NCBI RefSeq assembly: GCF_027923545.1
Contig: NZ_BROH01000010.1
Location: 91,208-155,207 of the forward strand
From: Sinisalibacter aestuarii
GTDB lineage: Bacteria > Pseudomonadota > Alphaproteobacteria > Rhodobacterales > Rhodobacteraceae
Length of the DNA: 64,000 nt
Reading direction: 5' to 3'
The notes under the pieces were generated by a model. The model was not told the DNA's origin and made no database searches. It worked only from the letters and a program-made list of their open reading frames with translations. Below, one piece after another: positions 19,275 to 28,789 of this stretch. Each line of letters starts with the position of its first letter. Position 1 is the stretch's first letter. The translations under genes and the position numbers were made by a program.

Positions 19275-20039
19275 TCAATAGGAAAATGCCAGGAGACTGA
19301 TCGAGTCCGCCCACACCTGACTTGATGTAATCCCCAAGAGCCAAGTCAGCCGGTAGCCTCCGGGCACGGTCCGAAGCAACTTTCCGTTCGCGGAAATTTT
19401 CTTCCGAAGCCGGTGCATGTGAACTGCTACAACATTGGTGCCGGGATCAGCGCGGCAGCCAAATACTTCACGCTCGAGTGTCTGACGTGACACTGCCTGC
19501 GGATGTTTTTTTGCCAGGCAAACCAACATGTCGAGCTCTCGTTTGCTGAGTTGGACCCGACGTCCCTCCTTCAGCACCACCTTCTCTTCCGGCCAAACCT
19601 CGAGGCCATGCACTTCGATTGTGGATTCCTTGTCACGTTTGGTATGGGCAAGCCTCCAAAGGCGTTGAATTTTCGCATGGATTTCAGCACTGGGGCAATC
19701 CGAAGAGACAAAATTGTCGGCTCCTTGCACAAAAGCTTCCATGCGAATTTGTGGATCATTCCTGCGACCGTGGACGATGATTGGAATATGAGGCGATGCT
19801 TTCCGGAATTCCTGGAGTATACGCACTTCATGTTCCAGCGCATTCCAGCCCATCATCACAAACATCGAACATCCGGAAAACCGAAGCGGATTCTCCATAT
19901 CGGCCGCACTCACAAATACCGGCACCACCTGACCCAGGTCTTGCACCGTATTGAGATAGTGTTCTGCCTCGACCTTTGTTGAAGAGTCTACGCCATAGAC
20001 AACGACCGGGCTCACTTCCCGGCGCGAAAATGCACCCAT
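19275..20039 (-). CDS. OmpR-type winged-helix regulator with degenerate receiver domain
   Basis: About 254 residues from ATG 20039 (MGAFSRREVSPVVVYGVD), which has a G-rich ribosome site; the frame stays open to 20165. The C-terminal Trans_reg_C domain is clear: VQLSKRELDMLVCLAKKHPQ, SRQTLEREVFG, VHMHRLRKKI and LRTVPGGYRL. The N-terminal part has receiver-like strands (VVPVFVSAAD, IPIIVHGRRN, GADNFVSSDCPSAEIHAKI), but CSMFVMMGWNALEHE stands where the phosphorylated Asp should be, and Ser replaces the conserved Lys. It is therefore probably not controlled by phosphorylation. No kinase is adjacent. It is divergent from the peroxidase-RTX gene. Confidence 0.85.
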   Translation of the reverse strand: MGAFSRREVSPVVVYGVDSSTKVEAEHYLNTVQDLGQVVPVFVSAADMENPLRFSGCSMFVMMGWNALEHEVRILQEFRKASPHIPIIVHGRRNDPQIRMEAFVQGADNFVSSDCPSAEIHAKIQRLWRLAHTKRDKESTIEVHGLEVWPEEKVVLKEGRRVQLSKRELDMLVCLAKKHPQAVSRQTLEREVFGCRADPGTNVVAVHMHRLRKKISANGKLLRTVPGGYRLTWLLGITSSQVWADSISLLAFSY

Positions 20040-20616
20040 CACTTCACCCCCCCCAGGGCTTTCAGTAACTTCTAACCCGGCGGCATGGCCGAGCAAACAA
20101 ATGAAATAATCCGTATATACCGCACAAATTTCGGTAGGTTTCCATCTTAGGCACGGAGGTTCCACCCGTCAATTGTGAAGTTCCCGGCAGGATCACAGGA
20201 GCTCCGGCCGTGCCCATCTCCGCCCATCGAAGGTCCTACCCTTCGTAAAACCTATATTAAACAAGTTGTTACCGAGAGCATTCGCGCGAATCAAAACGTT
20301 ACCCCACCTGGCGTTCACAGTTCGGAAACATCTTGTTTCTTACGTGTCTGTGCGCGCGCGAGTTGCATCCTCAGCATCATCGAGATCGTAGAAAAAGCCC
20401 GGTGATTATAGGTGGTTGGCCGCAAATACACCTTGTGGCCTTTATAGCCTGAAACCGGGGAAGTCCGGACGATCGGGTCCGAGATTACAGAAATCTTAAT
20501 TTAGGCCCTTAGTCCAAGGCATGTAACTTTTGAACAGGCGAAAGTCCTAATTTTTCAGAATCCACATGTCGATGGTTGTTGGGGAACGACCGGGTGGAGC
20601 GCAAGGGGATACTATT
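20040..20616. other. Divergent regulatory interval before the peroxidase-RTX gene
   Basis: The interval is AT-rich around 20230-20300 and 20395-20510 and probably holds promoters for the regulator (minus) and the peroxidase-RTX gene (plus). AAGGGG at 20603-20608 is the ribosome site of the latter. No gene recognised. Confidence 0.5.
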
Positions 20617-23600
20617 ATGACCGCAAATCTTACAATCAATGACCTGCTTTTCATGTTCGATCAGGTGAACGCCGGGGACACTCCGGCGCCCGGCGCCGAC
20701 CCGCTGGCCCCGATTGGCATCAGGACGATCGACGGCTCGAACAATAACATCTCTGGCCTGCCGCTTGTGGATCAGTTCGGCAATATCGTGGACCCCTCGA
20801 CGTTCGGGATGGTCGACCACGCCTTTGTGAACTGGTCGGATTCAACGAGCCCGCTCGCCTACGCCTCGACCGGTCCCATCGTGACCGACGGGTCAGAACG
20901 CCTGATCAGCAACTTGGTCGTCGACATGACCAATAACAACCCGGCCACCGACACTGCGCCGCTTCTCACGCAGGGCGACCGCTCAGTCGACCGGCTCCCG
21001 GAAAACAGCCTTTTCACATTCTTCGGTCAGTTCTTCGACCATGGGTTGGACTTCATCAGCCGTGGCGGCGACTCGCTCACGATCCCGACGCCGGACATGC
21101 CCGGTCCCGGGGTGATTCCGCTTAACCGCGGCGAAGTTGACGCGAACGGAAACACAATCAACCACACCGCGCCGTTCGTCGAACAGAGTCAGACTTATGG
21201 GTCCAAGGCGACGACGACGTTCTACCTCATGGAATACGACATGAACGGCGAGGCGACTGGCGAGCTCGTGCATGGCGTCGACGGAGGCATGGGGACTTGG
21301 GCGGACATCAAAGCGAATGCTTTGAAGTGGGCCCAGGCTCAAGCGACGGCAGCAGGCGTTACCCTTCCGACGGAGATGCTGACCGACGCCCATGTGCTCG
21401 ACGTCCCTGATTGGACGATGTGGGATGTGGCGACTGGACAATTCCTGCCGGGCGCTGGCACCGGGCAGGCATTCCTTGCCGACATTGCGCATTTCGCGAA
21501 TCCGGATGGCGGCAAGATCGCTGATGGTGACAACGTCATTAACACTATTCCGCCAGCTGCGAACGAATACGACAATGAACTCCTCGACGCGCACTACGTT
21601 TCCGGCGACCCGCGGGTCAATGAGAATGCTGCGCTCACGGCGATCCACCAGGCGTTCCACGGCGAACACACCCGCATCCTTCACATGATCGAAGACTGGA
21701 TTTCCCAGCAGAACCAGCTCGATCCGACGTTCGCGGCGCAGTGGACCGGGGAGATGAAATTCCAAGCGACGAAGCTCGCCAACGAGATGCAATATCAGCA
21801 TCTCGTGTTCGAGGAATTCGGTCGCCGGATGAGTCCGAACATCGATGCGTTCGCGCAATACGACATCAACATCAATCCGAACATCACGGAAGAATTCTCG
21901 CAGGCCGTCTATCGCCTTGGGCATTCGCAGCTCACTGATACCGTGAAGACGATGAACACGACCGGCGACGTTGTAGACCTGACTCTCGTGAACGCGTTTC
22001 TGAACCCCGAGATGTTCAACCAGTTCGGCGCCGGCGACTTCCTGAAAGGTGGCCAGTTCGAACAGGGCGCGCGGATCGACGAATTTGTCACCGATGCACT
22101 GCGGAACTTCCTGGTCGGTCTGCCACTCGACCTCGCCGCGATCAACATCGCCCGTGGCCGTGAGGTAGGGTTGCCGTCGCTGAACCAGCTGCGCGCTGAT
22201 CTTTTCGCGCAGACTGGCGGTGAGGCGAGCCTGCGTCCCTATGAGAGTTGGGCTGATTTCGGTGGCAATCTTCTGAACGAGGGGTCGCTGGTCAACTTCA
22301 TTGCTGCATACGGCACGCACGCAACCCTCGACACGGCTCGTGCAAGTGGAAACACCACGGCGATGCGCTCAGCCGCCCAAGATCTCATCGACAACGATGC
22401 GGCCTTCATGAATGAAGATGCTGCCACCTCCGGTGTCGACAATATCGATCTCTGGATCGGCGGCCTGGCCGAAAAGAAAGTCCCGCTCGGACTACTTGGC
22501 TCGACGTTTGACTTCGTTTTCGCTCAGCAGATGATCGCGCTCCAGAATGGCGACCGGTTCTACTACCTTGCGCGGATCGGTGGCAACCTACTCGCCGAGA
22601 TTGAAGGTCAAACCCTTGCCGACCTGATGATGCGCAGCGGCGATGCTGTTCATCTGAATGGGGACGTGTTCGGCACACCAGATGATCTGGTGGAGATGGG
22701 CGCGACCGCCGCAGTTGATCTTCTGAAAACGCCTACACAAGCCAATTGGTACTATTCGGAGATTCTGGCCGGCACGCATTCTGACAACGTCATCGAAGGC
22801 GGTGCTGGCAACGACATGATCTACGGCGAAGGTGGCAATGACACGCTCTTCGGCGGAGAGAACGACGACCACGTCTATGGTGGCGCCGGCAACGACATTA
22901 TCTGGGGCGACGCCGGCTTCGATAAGCTGCGCGGCGACGCCGGCGACGACGAGATCCACGGTGGCGCTGACGACGACATCATCAATGGCAACTCGGGCAA
23001 TGATGTGTTGTTCGGCGATGCTGGCTTCGACGAGATCTTCGCCGGACCCGGCGATGACATCGTGCATGGCGGTGCCCAGGACGACGGGCTGCTTGGCCAA
23101 GAGGGTGATGACATCCTCTACGGCGATGCCGGCGACGACGGCCTCGACGGCGGCGACGGCGACGACATCCTGTTCGGCGGCTTCGGGGTCGACCGGCTCC
23201 AGGGCTTCGCGGGCGACGACATGTTGTTCGGCGGTGCCGGCGCGGACTCGTTCGACGGCGGCGTTGGCGGCTACGATATCGCCAACTACGAGGACTGGCT
23301 TGCTGATGCCGACCCGGGGATCATGACCGGCGTTCGCCTTACCATCAACATGCTGAATCCGGCGCTTTCGACCGGTGAAGCGTTGGGGGACACCTTCCTC
23401 GATATCGAAGAGCTCCGCGGTACGATCTGGGACGACATCATCGTCGGTGACGATATCGGCCTCATTCTCAACGGCAATGCCGGCAACGACCGGATCACCG
23501 GTGGTCTCGGTATCGACACCTTTATCGGCGGCGAAGGCGATGACCGGCTGATTGGTGACGGCCTTGGCCAGGACATCGCGCTGTTCCGAGGGTCCATTGA

Positions 23601-25521
23601 CGACTTTACGTTTGGTTCCGGTTTGCCTGGTCAAACCACCGTCACTGACACTGCAGGAACGGAAGGTACCGATACTCTCACCGGTATCGAATGGGCGATG
23701 TTCGATGACGCGCTACTTGATATCAGTACTGGTGAGTTCGCGCCGCTCGTTAATCTTCCGAACACGGTTGAGAGGGTGCAGAACGGCACAACCATCATCG
23801 GCGAGCTTCAGCTAGATACGAACTTCGTCGACGGCACACCCGTGCCGGGTGTTGGCACCGTTGTGGGTGATCTCGATATCATTGACTCCGACGGTCCGAA
23901 CGGTGCTGTTACGCTTGGACTTCTTGGCCCGGATGCCGCGCTCTTCGATATCGTTCCTGGCGGTGCCGGGAGCAGCGGGAACCAGCTGATCTTCATCGGT
24001 GGCGGCGTTGGAAGCTTCATCAACTATGAGGCGAAACAGTTCTACAACGTGACCGTGACCGCTGCCGACGCTTCTGGCGGATCGGAGTTCAACCTCAAGA
24101 TCGTTGTCGACGACGTTAACGACAACGCGCCGGTGATGGTCGGGGCCAGCCGTGTGAACGTCACCGAAGTGACCTCACCGGTTGCGGCGATCTACTATGC
24201 CAACTCGACCGACTTGGATACCACGGGCGAAGAAATCACATACACGCTGGGAGGTGTCGACGCCGGGGCGTTCAATCTTTCGGCAAACGGCGAGCTTCAT
24301 TTCGCAGATGTTCCATTGTTTGGTGCTCCGGTCGATACCGGCGGCGACAACGTCTATGACGTGACGATCACGGCGTCGGACGGCGTCAACTCGTCGGAAG
24401 CCAAGAACGTCGCAATCCATGTGACCGATACGGCGAACTTTGTTCTTGTGCCCGGCACGCCGGCAAGTGAAACACTGCTTGGGAGCTCCGCGGACAATCA
24501 TATCACCGGCGAGGGTGGAAATGATCGTCTGTTCGGTAAGGGCGGCGCCAACTGGCTTGAGGGCGGAATTGGCAACGACCGTCTGTTTGGCGGCGGTGCG
24601 AATGACATCCTCAGCGGTGGAGACAACAATGACTTCCTGAGAGGCGGCGGCGGCGCAGATTTCATCGATGGTGGAAACGGTATCGACAGGGCATCCTGGA
24701 ACGCCTCGTCGGAAGGCGTGACCGTCAACCTCGCGCTTGGTACCGGTGCCGGCGGCAGCGCCAGTGGGGACCTTATCACTAACGTCGAAGAGATGGAGGG
24801 CTCGGACTTTGCTGACAATCTCACCGGTGATGATGGTGACAACTGGATCGCCGGCCGAGGCGGAGCCGACACACTCGCCGGGGGTCTCGGAAATGACGTC
24901 ATTTTCGGTAACGCAGGCAGCGACAACCTCCTGGGCGGGGACAATGATGACCTGCTGATCGGTGGCGCCGGAGCCGATACCCTCAATGGCGGTACGGGCC
25001 AGGACCGGGCCGAATATGTTCAATCTGGTGCGGCCGTTCAGGTTGACCTCGGGTCGGGCGTAGGTACCGGTGGCGATGCTGCGGGCGATATTCTGATCAG
25101 CATTGAGAACGTCAACGGCTCCAACTTCGCAGACACATTGACTGGCGACGGCAACGCAAACATCCTTCGTGGTCGCTCGGGAGACGATGTGTTGAACGGT
25201 GGCGCAGGTGATGACGTGATCAACGGCGAAAACGGCGTGGACACGATCAACGGCGGTGCCGACGACGACGTGCTCTATGGCGGCAACGACGCAGACACGT
25301 TTGTATTCGATCCGAATTGGGGGAACGATACCATTGTCGACTTCGAGGACGGCGTTGATCTGCTCGACTTCAGCGCTTTCGCCGGGCTGGATTTCAGCGG
25401 CTTGACGGTTGTGCCATCCGGTAGCGAAACCACAATCTCTATCACCGGCGACCCCTTGAACACGATCCTGGTGCAAGGTGGTGCAACCATTGACTCGTCC
25501 GACTTTATCTTCGCGATCTAG
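20617..25521 (+). CDS. Secreted animal-type haem peroxidase with RTX repeats and cadherin-like domain
   Basis: 1,634 residues from ATG 20617 (MTANLTINDLLFMF), preceded by AAGGGG. Residues ~20-660 are a peroxidase-cyclooxygenase domain: distal His H142 in FGQFFDHGLD, catalytic Arg/Glu R333 and E336 in DPRVNENAALTAIH, and proximal His H436 in YRLGHSQL. All key residues are kept, so it should be active. Residues ~718-890 are dense RTX nonapeptides (GGxGxDxUx), then a short RTX patch, a cadherin-like segment (~1165-1275; TDLDTTGEEITYTL) and three more RTX blocks to the C-terminus (TFVFDPNWGNDTIVDFEDGVD). No N-terminal signal peptide: type I secretion with a C-terminal signal is expected, but no ABC/HlyD genes are nearby. 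It probably oxidises halides or phenols outside the cell. Confidence 0.93.
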   Translation: MTANLTINDLLFMFDQVNAGDTPAPGADPLAPIGIRTIDGSNNNISGLPLVDQFGNIVDPSTFGMVDHAFVNWSDSTSPLAYASTGPIVTDGSERLISNLVVDMTNNNPATDTAPLLTQGDRSVDRLPENSLFTFFGQFFDHGLDFISRGGDSLTIPTPDMPGPGVIPLNRGEVDANGNTINHTAPFVEQSQTYGSKATTTFYLMEYDMNGEATGELVHGVDGGMGTWADIKANALKWAQAQATAAGVTLPTEMLTDAHVLDVPDWTMWDVATGQFLPGAGTGQAFLADIAHFANPDGGKIADGDNVINTIPPAANEYDNELLDAHYVSGDPRVNENAALTAIHQAFHGEHTRILHMIEDWISQQNQLDPTFAAQWTGEMKFQATKLANEMQYQHLVFEEFGRRMSPNIDAFAQYDININPNITEEFSQAVYRLGHSQLTDTVKTMNTTGDVVDLTLVNAFLNPEMFNQFGAGDFLKGGQFEQGARIDEFVTDALRNFLVGLPLDLAAINIARGREVGLPSLNQLRADLFAQTGGEASLRPYESWADFGGNLLNEGSLVNFIAAYGTHATLDTARASGNTTAMRSAAQDLIDNDAAFMNEDAATSGVDNIDLWIGGLAEKKVPLGLLGSTFDFVFAQQMIALQNGDRFYYLARIGGNLLAEIEGQTLADLMMRSGDAVHLNGDVFGTPDDLVEMGATAAVDLLKTPTQANWYYSEILAGTHSDNVIEGGAGNDMIYGEGGNDTLFGGENDDHVYGGAGNDIIWGDAGFDKLRGDAGDDEIHGGADDDIINGNSGNDVLFGDAGFDEIFAGPGDDIVHGGAQDDGLLGQEGDDILYGDAGDDGLDGGDGDDILFGGFGVDRLQGFAGDDMLFGGAGADSFDGGVGGYDIANYEDWLADADPGIMTGVRLTINMLNPALSTGEALGDTFLDIEELRGTIWDDIIVGDDIGLILNGNAGNDRITGGLGIDTFIGGEGDDRLIGDGLGQDIALFRGSIDDFTFGSGLPGQTTVTDTAGTEGTDTLTGIEWAMFDDALLDISTGEFAPLVNLPNTVERVQNGTTIIGELQLDTNFVDGTPVPGVGTVVGDLDIIDSDGPNGAVTLGLLGPDAALFDIVPGGAGSSGNQLIFIGGGVGSFINYEAKQFYNVTVTAADASGGSEFNLKIVVDDVNDNAPVMVGASRVNVTEVTSPVAAIYYANSTDLDTTGEEITYTLGGVDAGAFNLSANGELHFADVPLFGAPVDTGGDNVYDVTITASDGVNSSEAKNVAIHVTDTANFVLVPGTPASETLLGSSADNHITGEGGNDRLFGKGGANWLEGGIGNDRLFGGGANDILSGGDNNDFLRGGGGADFIDGGNGIDRASWNASSEGVTVNLALGTGAGGSASGDLITNVEEMEGSDFADNLTGDDGDNWIAGRGGADTLAGGLGNDVIFGNAGSDNLLGGDNDDLLIGGAGADTLNGGTGQDRAEYVQSGAAVQVDLGSGVGTGGDAAGDILISIENVNGSNFADTLTGDGNANILRGRSGDDVLNGGAGDDVINGENGVDTINGGADDDVLYGGNDADTFVFDPNWGNDTIVDFEDGVDLLDFSAFAGLDFSGLTVVPSGSETTISITGDPLNTILVQGGATIDSSDFIFAI

Positions 25522-25588
25522 GAAGACTTTTTGACATCGGCGAATACATAGGTCGATTTGTGATTCGGACGGATTTGCGAAAAAAAGG

Positions 25589-25615
25589 AACCCGGGGGCC
25601 GTTGCCTCCGGGTTT
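25589..25615 (+). terminator. Intrinsic terminator after the peroxidase-RTX gene
   Basis: AACCCGGGGGC (25589-25599) pairs with GCCTCCGGGTT (25604-25614) around a CGTT loop, with one G-U pair. An A-run (25580-25586) precedes it, but only a short T stretch follows. It lies 67 bp after the stop codon. Confidence 0.7.
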
Positions 25616-25639
25616 CAACATTGAAGAATTCATGCGATC

Positions 25640-26641
25640 TGTGACCTGCTCCCCTAGGAGTCCGCCTTTTTCAGTTAGCTCTGTGCAGGTTTTGGTCTTC
25701 CTTGGACCGGTTAACGTATTCGTGCGGCGGCGGGCCAGCCAGGCTGGAATGAGGCCGGTGGTGATTGTAGTCGGCGCGCCATGCCGCAATCATGCGGCAG
25801 GCATGGCGCAGAGAAGGGAACAGGTGTTCGTTCAAGCATTCCTCCCGCATCCGCCCGTTGAAGCTTTCGACCAAGCCGTTCTGCATTGGCTTGCCCGGCG
25901 CGATGTAGTGCCAGCCGACTTGGCAGTCTTCCTGCCATTTCAGCATCGCGTTCGAAGTCAGCTCCGTGCCATTGTCCGAGACCACATGCACGGGTAACCG
26001 CGCAACTCGGCGATCCGATCCAACTCACGAGTGACACGCGCACCGCCAATTGATGTGCCCACGACGGCGGCCAGACATTCCCGGCTGAAGTTATCGATCA
26101 CATTCAGCACCCGGAACCGCCGCCCGTCTTCCAGCGCGTCCGACATGAAGTCGAGCGACCATCTCTGGTTCGGCCTCTATGGGATCGCCATAGGCGTCCG
26201 CGTCCCGACTGCCCGCTTGCGTCCGCCCCGTTTACGAACGGTTAACCCTTCTTCGCGGTAGAGCCGGTACAGCTTCTTCCAGTTCACTTACCATCCCTCG
26301 CGCTTCAGCAGGATGTGCAGACGCCGATAGCCAAACCGACACCGCTCGGCAGCCAGTTCTTTCATCCTTGTCCGCAGTTCCGTATCGGCAAGGCGCTTCG
26401 ACGTTCACCGATACACGCGTCGGACGCTTCCATCCCGCCATACTTCGACCGCCACTTGTAGAAAGTCGCATCACTGATCCCGTGCTTGCGGCACAACTCC
26501 TTCGCGCCAAGCCCAGCCTGGTGCTCTTTCAAAATCCCACTGATCTGTTCTTTGCTGAAGCGGCTTCTCTTCATCGTCTGTCTCCTCAGTTGGAGAACAG
26601 GCTAACCCTAAATGCCGGGCTTCTCAGGGGAGCACGTCACA
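25640..26641 (-). mobile_element. Dead IS3-family insertion sequence, 1,002 bp
   Basis: Imperfect terminal inverted repeats bound it: TGTGACcTGCTCCCCT at 25640 and the complement of TGTGACgTGCTCCCCT ending at 26641. Inside, on the minus strand, are orfA (ATG 26574, MKRSRFSKEQISGILKEHQA) and an orfB ending at 25671 with the DDE region ([42 protein letters not shown]). It is dead: the orfA-orfB junction is deleted after SKYGGMEASDA, Gln codons have become TAA and TAG (EGW*VNWKK and MAIP*RPNQRW), and a frameshift lies near 25975. I see no target-site duplication. Confidence 0.9.
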
Positions 26642-26677
26642 GGTGCTGGACCTCTCTCCGCCTAAGCTGATCAGAAT

Positions 26678-28687
26678 CTAAGGATCCCCATGGGTCGAGT
26701 TGACAACGCGAAGTATTTCGGATGCCAAGAGTGCAGCACCGGAAGCCGACAAATGATCATCGTCTCGATAAAGAGGCATCTTGTCCAATACGGAGATACA
26801 ACGCCCAGGTGACACAGTGTTGCAGAAGATATCTGCCGGTTTCACCCTAAAAACGTTCGGGTGTTCAATGCCATCGAACAAATCCAAGACCAAAGCATTT
26901 CGAGAACGATAGCGACTGAACGCGGTACTAAAATCGAACTGACCCGGGCCGAATTGCTCCGTGCGCGCAAGCAAAGCGGGCACATCCCAGCCGACCTCAG
27001 GCACGGGATACACGAGCACCACGTGTTTTTCAGAAGCCAATTCCAAGACCTCGCTCTTCAGCTGTGACAAGACCCTTTCAACCCGAGAGGAATCATCCCG
27101 TGAAATTCGTTCTTTGGAAACGGTGACCAAATCCATGCCAGACCAATTCGAGAGATGCTCAACACCGCCTTCAGAATTATCAAACGGCGTCCCAAGTACG
27201 TAAAGAGACCAACGCGCAGTCAGCACTACAGTTTCCATATCGGAATCCATCAGAAAACTGAAAAGCGACCTGTTGTGACTATCACAAGTATTTTCGATAT
27301 CCAGAGCATTATGTAGACCTGGAACTGGAGGACAACCTGGACGACTGATTTCATACACTCCATATCCCGTCTCTGAAAGAGTAGGATGGAGCGACGCCGA
27401 CAATGCCTCATTGTGGCTATCACCAATGATCGCGACCGGCGAAGCACCTTCACTATAACACTCACCTATTGGGTGGTCTGCGACCCGATCGATATTGCGA
27501 AAACACCGCTCCTCGCGCGGATTTGTGTCTTCTTTGACCTCGGCAATGGCGCGGACATTAGGCTGGATATGGCCTTGTTCAATCGCGCTCATCGAGATGG
27601 CAACCCCGAACACAACGAAGCCCAGAATTCCAAACAAACCGGCTAAAAATATATGCTTCTGGGAAAAACAACCTCGCCGGCGAAATGGCAACTCCACAAA
27701 CCACCAAAGTGCCCATGCCAACGGAAACGACAAAACAGAAAGAAAAAGCATCAATGATAACGGGGGCTCACCAATCATACGAATTTTTGCAAATGCGAAC
27801 AGCGGCTGATGAACCAGATAGGCAGAATAGCTGATCAAGCCAGTCAACACAAATGGCTTATAGGACAAAAAACGCGATACGGCAGTTCCCTCAACAGCGA
27901 AAAGCAATACCAGCGCAGTACCGGTCACGGGAAGAAGAGTCCAACGGGAGGGAAACGGAGTCGTCGAGTCAATTACAAACAAAGATACAAGTATCAAGCA
28001 GAGCCCAAGTGCTCCTCCAAGATGATCGAAATAGCGAACGTCTCGTTGTTCTCTGAAGCCCCAGAATGCAACTATTGAACCTACGAGTAGTTCCCAAGAC
28101 CGAGAAGGAATCAAATAGAAGTTTGCCCAAGCGGCTCTTGTAGACAGTTCTTCGGAAAGTATGAAGCTTATAAGCGCCAGGGCAAGAACCGTCATGAACG
28201 CGGCGCGACGTCGGCCGAGGGCCCAGAGACCTACAAGAACAATTGGGAATACAATATAAAACTGCTCTTCAACAGCGAGGCTCCATGTGTGTAGCAACGG
28301 ATTCAGCTCAGCATCCGTTGCAAAATATCCCGAGCTACGCCAGAACAGAAAATTCGAAAAAAAAAGACTGACCGCTACAAGCGTCTTCCCATAAAGATTA
28401 AACTCGCCGGGCATCATGAAAAAGTATGCGAACGGCGCTGTTGCCGCCATAGTTACAAACAGCGCAGGGAGGATGCGCCGGGCGCGACGCTCATAAAAAT
28501 TCAATATCGAGAAACGGTTGCTAGTGATGTCGAGCAAAATAATACTTGTAATTAAGTACCCGGAAACAACAAAGAAAACGTCAACGCCGATGAATCCGCC
28601 AGCAAAAGGACCGAATCCGGCGTGGAAGAAAATCACCGGCACAACAGCTATGCTACGAAGACCGTCTATTTCCGCTCGATACTTCAC
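26678..28687 (-). CDS. Acyltransferase 3 family protein with SGNH domain (OafA/YrhL type)
   Basis: 669 residues. The N-terminal half is a multi-span membrane acyltransferase (YRAEIDGLRSIAVVPVIFFH with the conserved His, then GFIGVDVFFVVSGYLIT and YERRARRILPAL). After about residue 375 comes a periplasmic SGNH hydrolase-like domain with VAIIGDSHNEALSA (catalytic Ser region) and DDDHLSASGAALLA (Asp-His pair). Such proteins O-acetylate or otherwise acylate surface polysaccharides. It is the last gene of the minus-strand polysaccharide cluster and may decorate the same polymer as the sulfotransferases. Confidence 0.93.
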   Translation of the reverse strand: MKYRAEIDGLRSIAVVPVIFFHAGFGPFAGGFIGVDVFFVVSGYLITSIILLDITSNRFSILNFYERRARRILPALFVTMAATAPFAYFFMMPGEFNLYGKTLVAVSLFFSNFLFWRSSGYFATDAELNPLLHTWSLAVEEQFYIVFPIVLVGLWALGRRRAAFMTVLALALISFILSEELSTRAAWANFYLIPSRSWELLVGSIVAFWGFREQRDVRYFDHLGGALGLCLILVSLFVIDSTTPFPSRWTLLPVTGTALVLLFAVEGTAVSRFLSYKPFVLTGLISYSAYLVHQPLFAFAKIRMIGEPPLSLMLFLSVLSFPLAWALWWFVELPFRRRGCFSQKHIFLAGLFGILGFVVFGVAISMSAIEQGHIQPNVRAIAEVKEDTNPREERCFRNIDRVADHPIGECYSEGASPVAIIGDSHNEALSASLHPTLSETGYGVYEISRPGCPPVPGLHNALDIENTCDSHNRSLFSFLMDSDMETVVLTARWSLYVLGTPFDNSEGGVEHLSNWSGMDLVTVSKERISRDDSSRVERVLSQLKSEVLELASEKHVVLVYPVPEVGWDVPALLARTEQFGPGQFDFSTAFSRYRSRNALVLDLFDGIEHPNVFRVKPADIFCNTVSPGRCISVLDKMPLYRDDDHLSASGAALLASEILRVVNSTHGDP

Positions 28688-28789
28688 AAGAAATTAAAAA
28701 GGTTTGTCAATTCACGCACAGACACACTGAAAGACCTCTCAATTCACCCAGTTACCAGATCTTGCTGAAAGAATTCTGGTTAACAGTAC

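Noticed and set aside
22770..25310. Tandem short repeats that might be taken for a CRISPR or satellite array
   Set aside because: They encode RTX nonapeptides in frame; unit length and sequence vary as in coding repeats, with no spacers.
19500..28000. A type I secretion operon (ABC transporter, HlyD) expected near the RTX protein
   Set aside because: None of the flanking genes belongs to these families; secretion must use components elsewhere.
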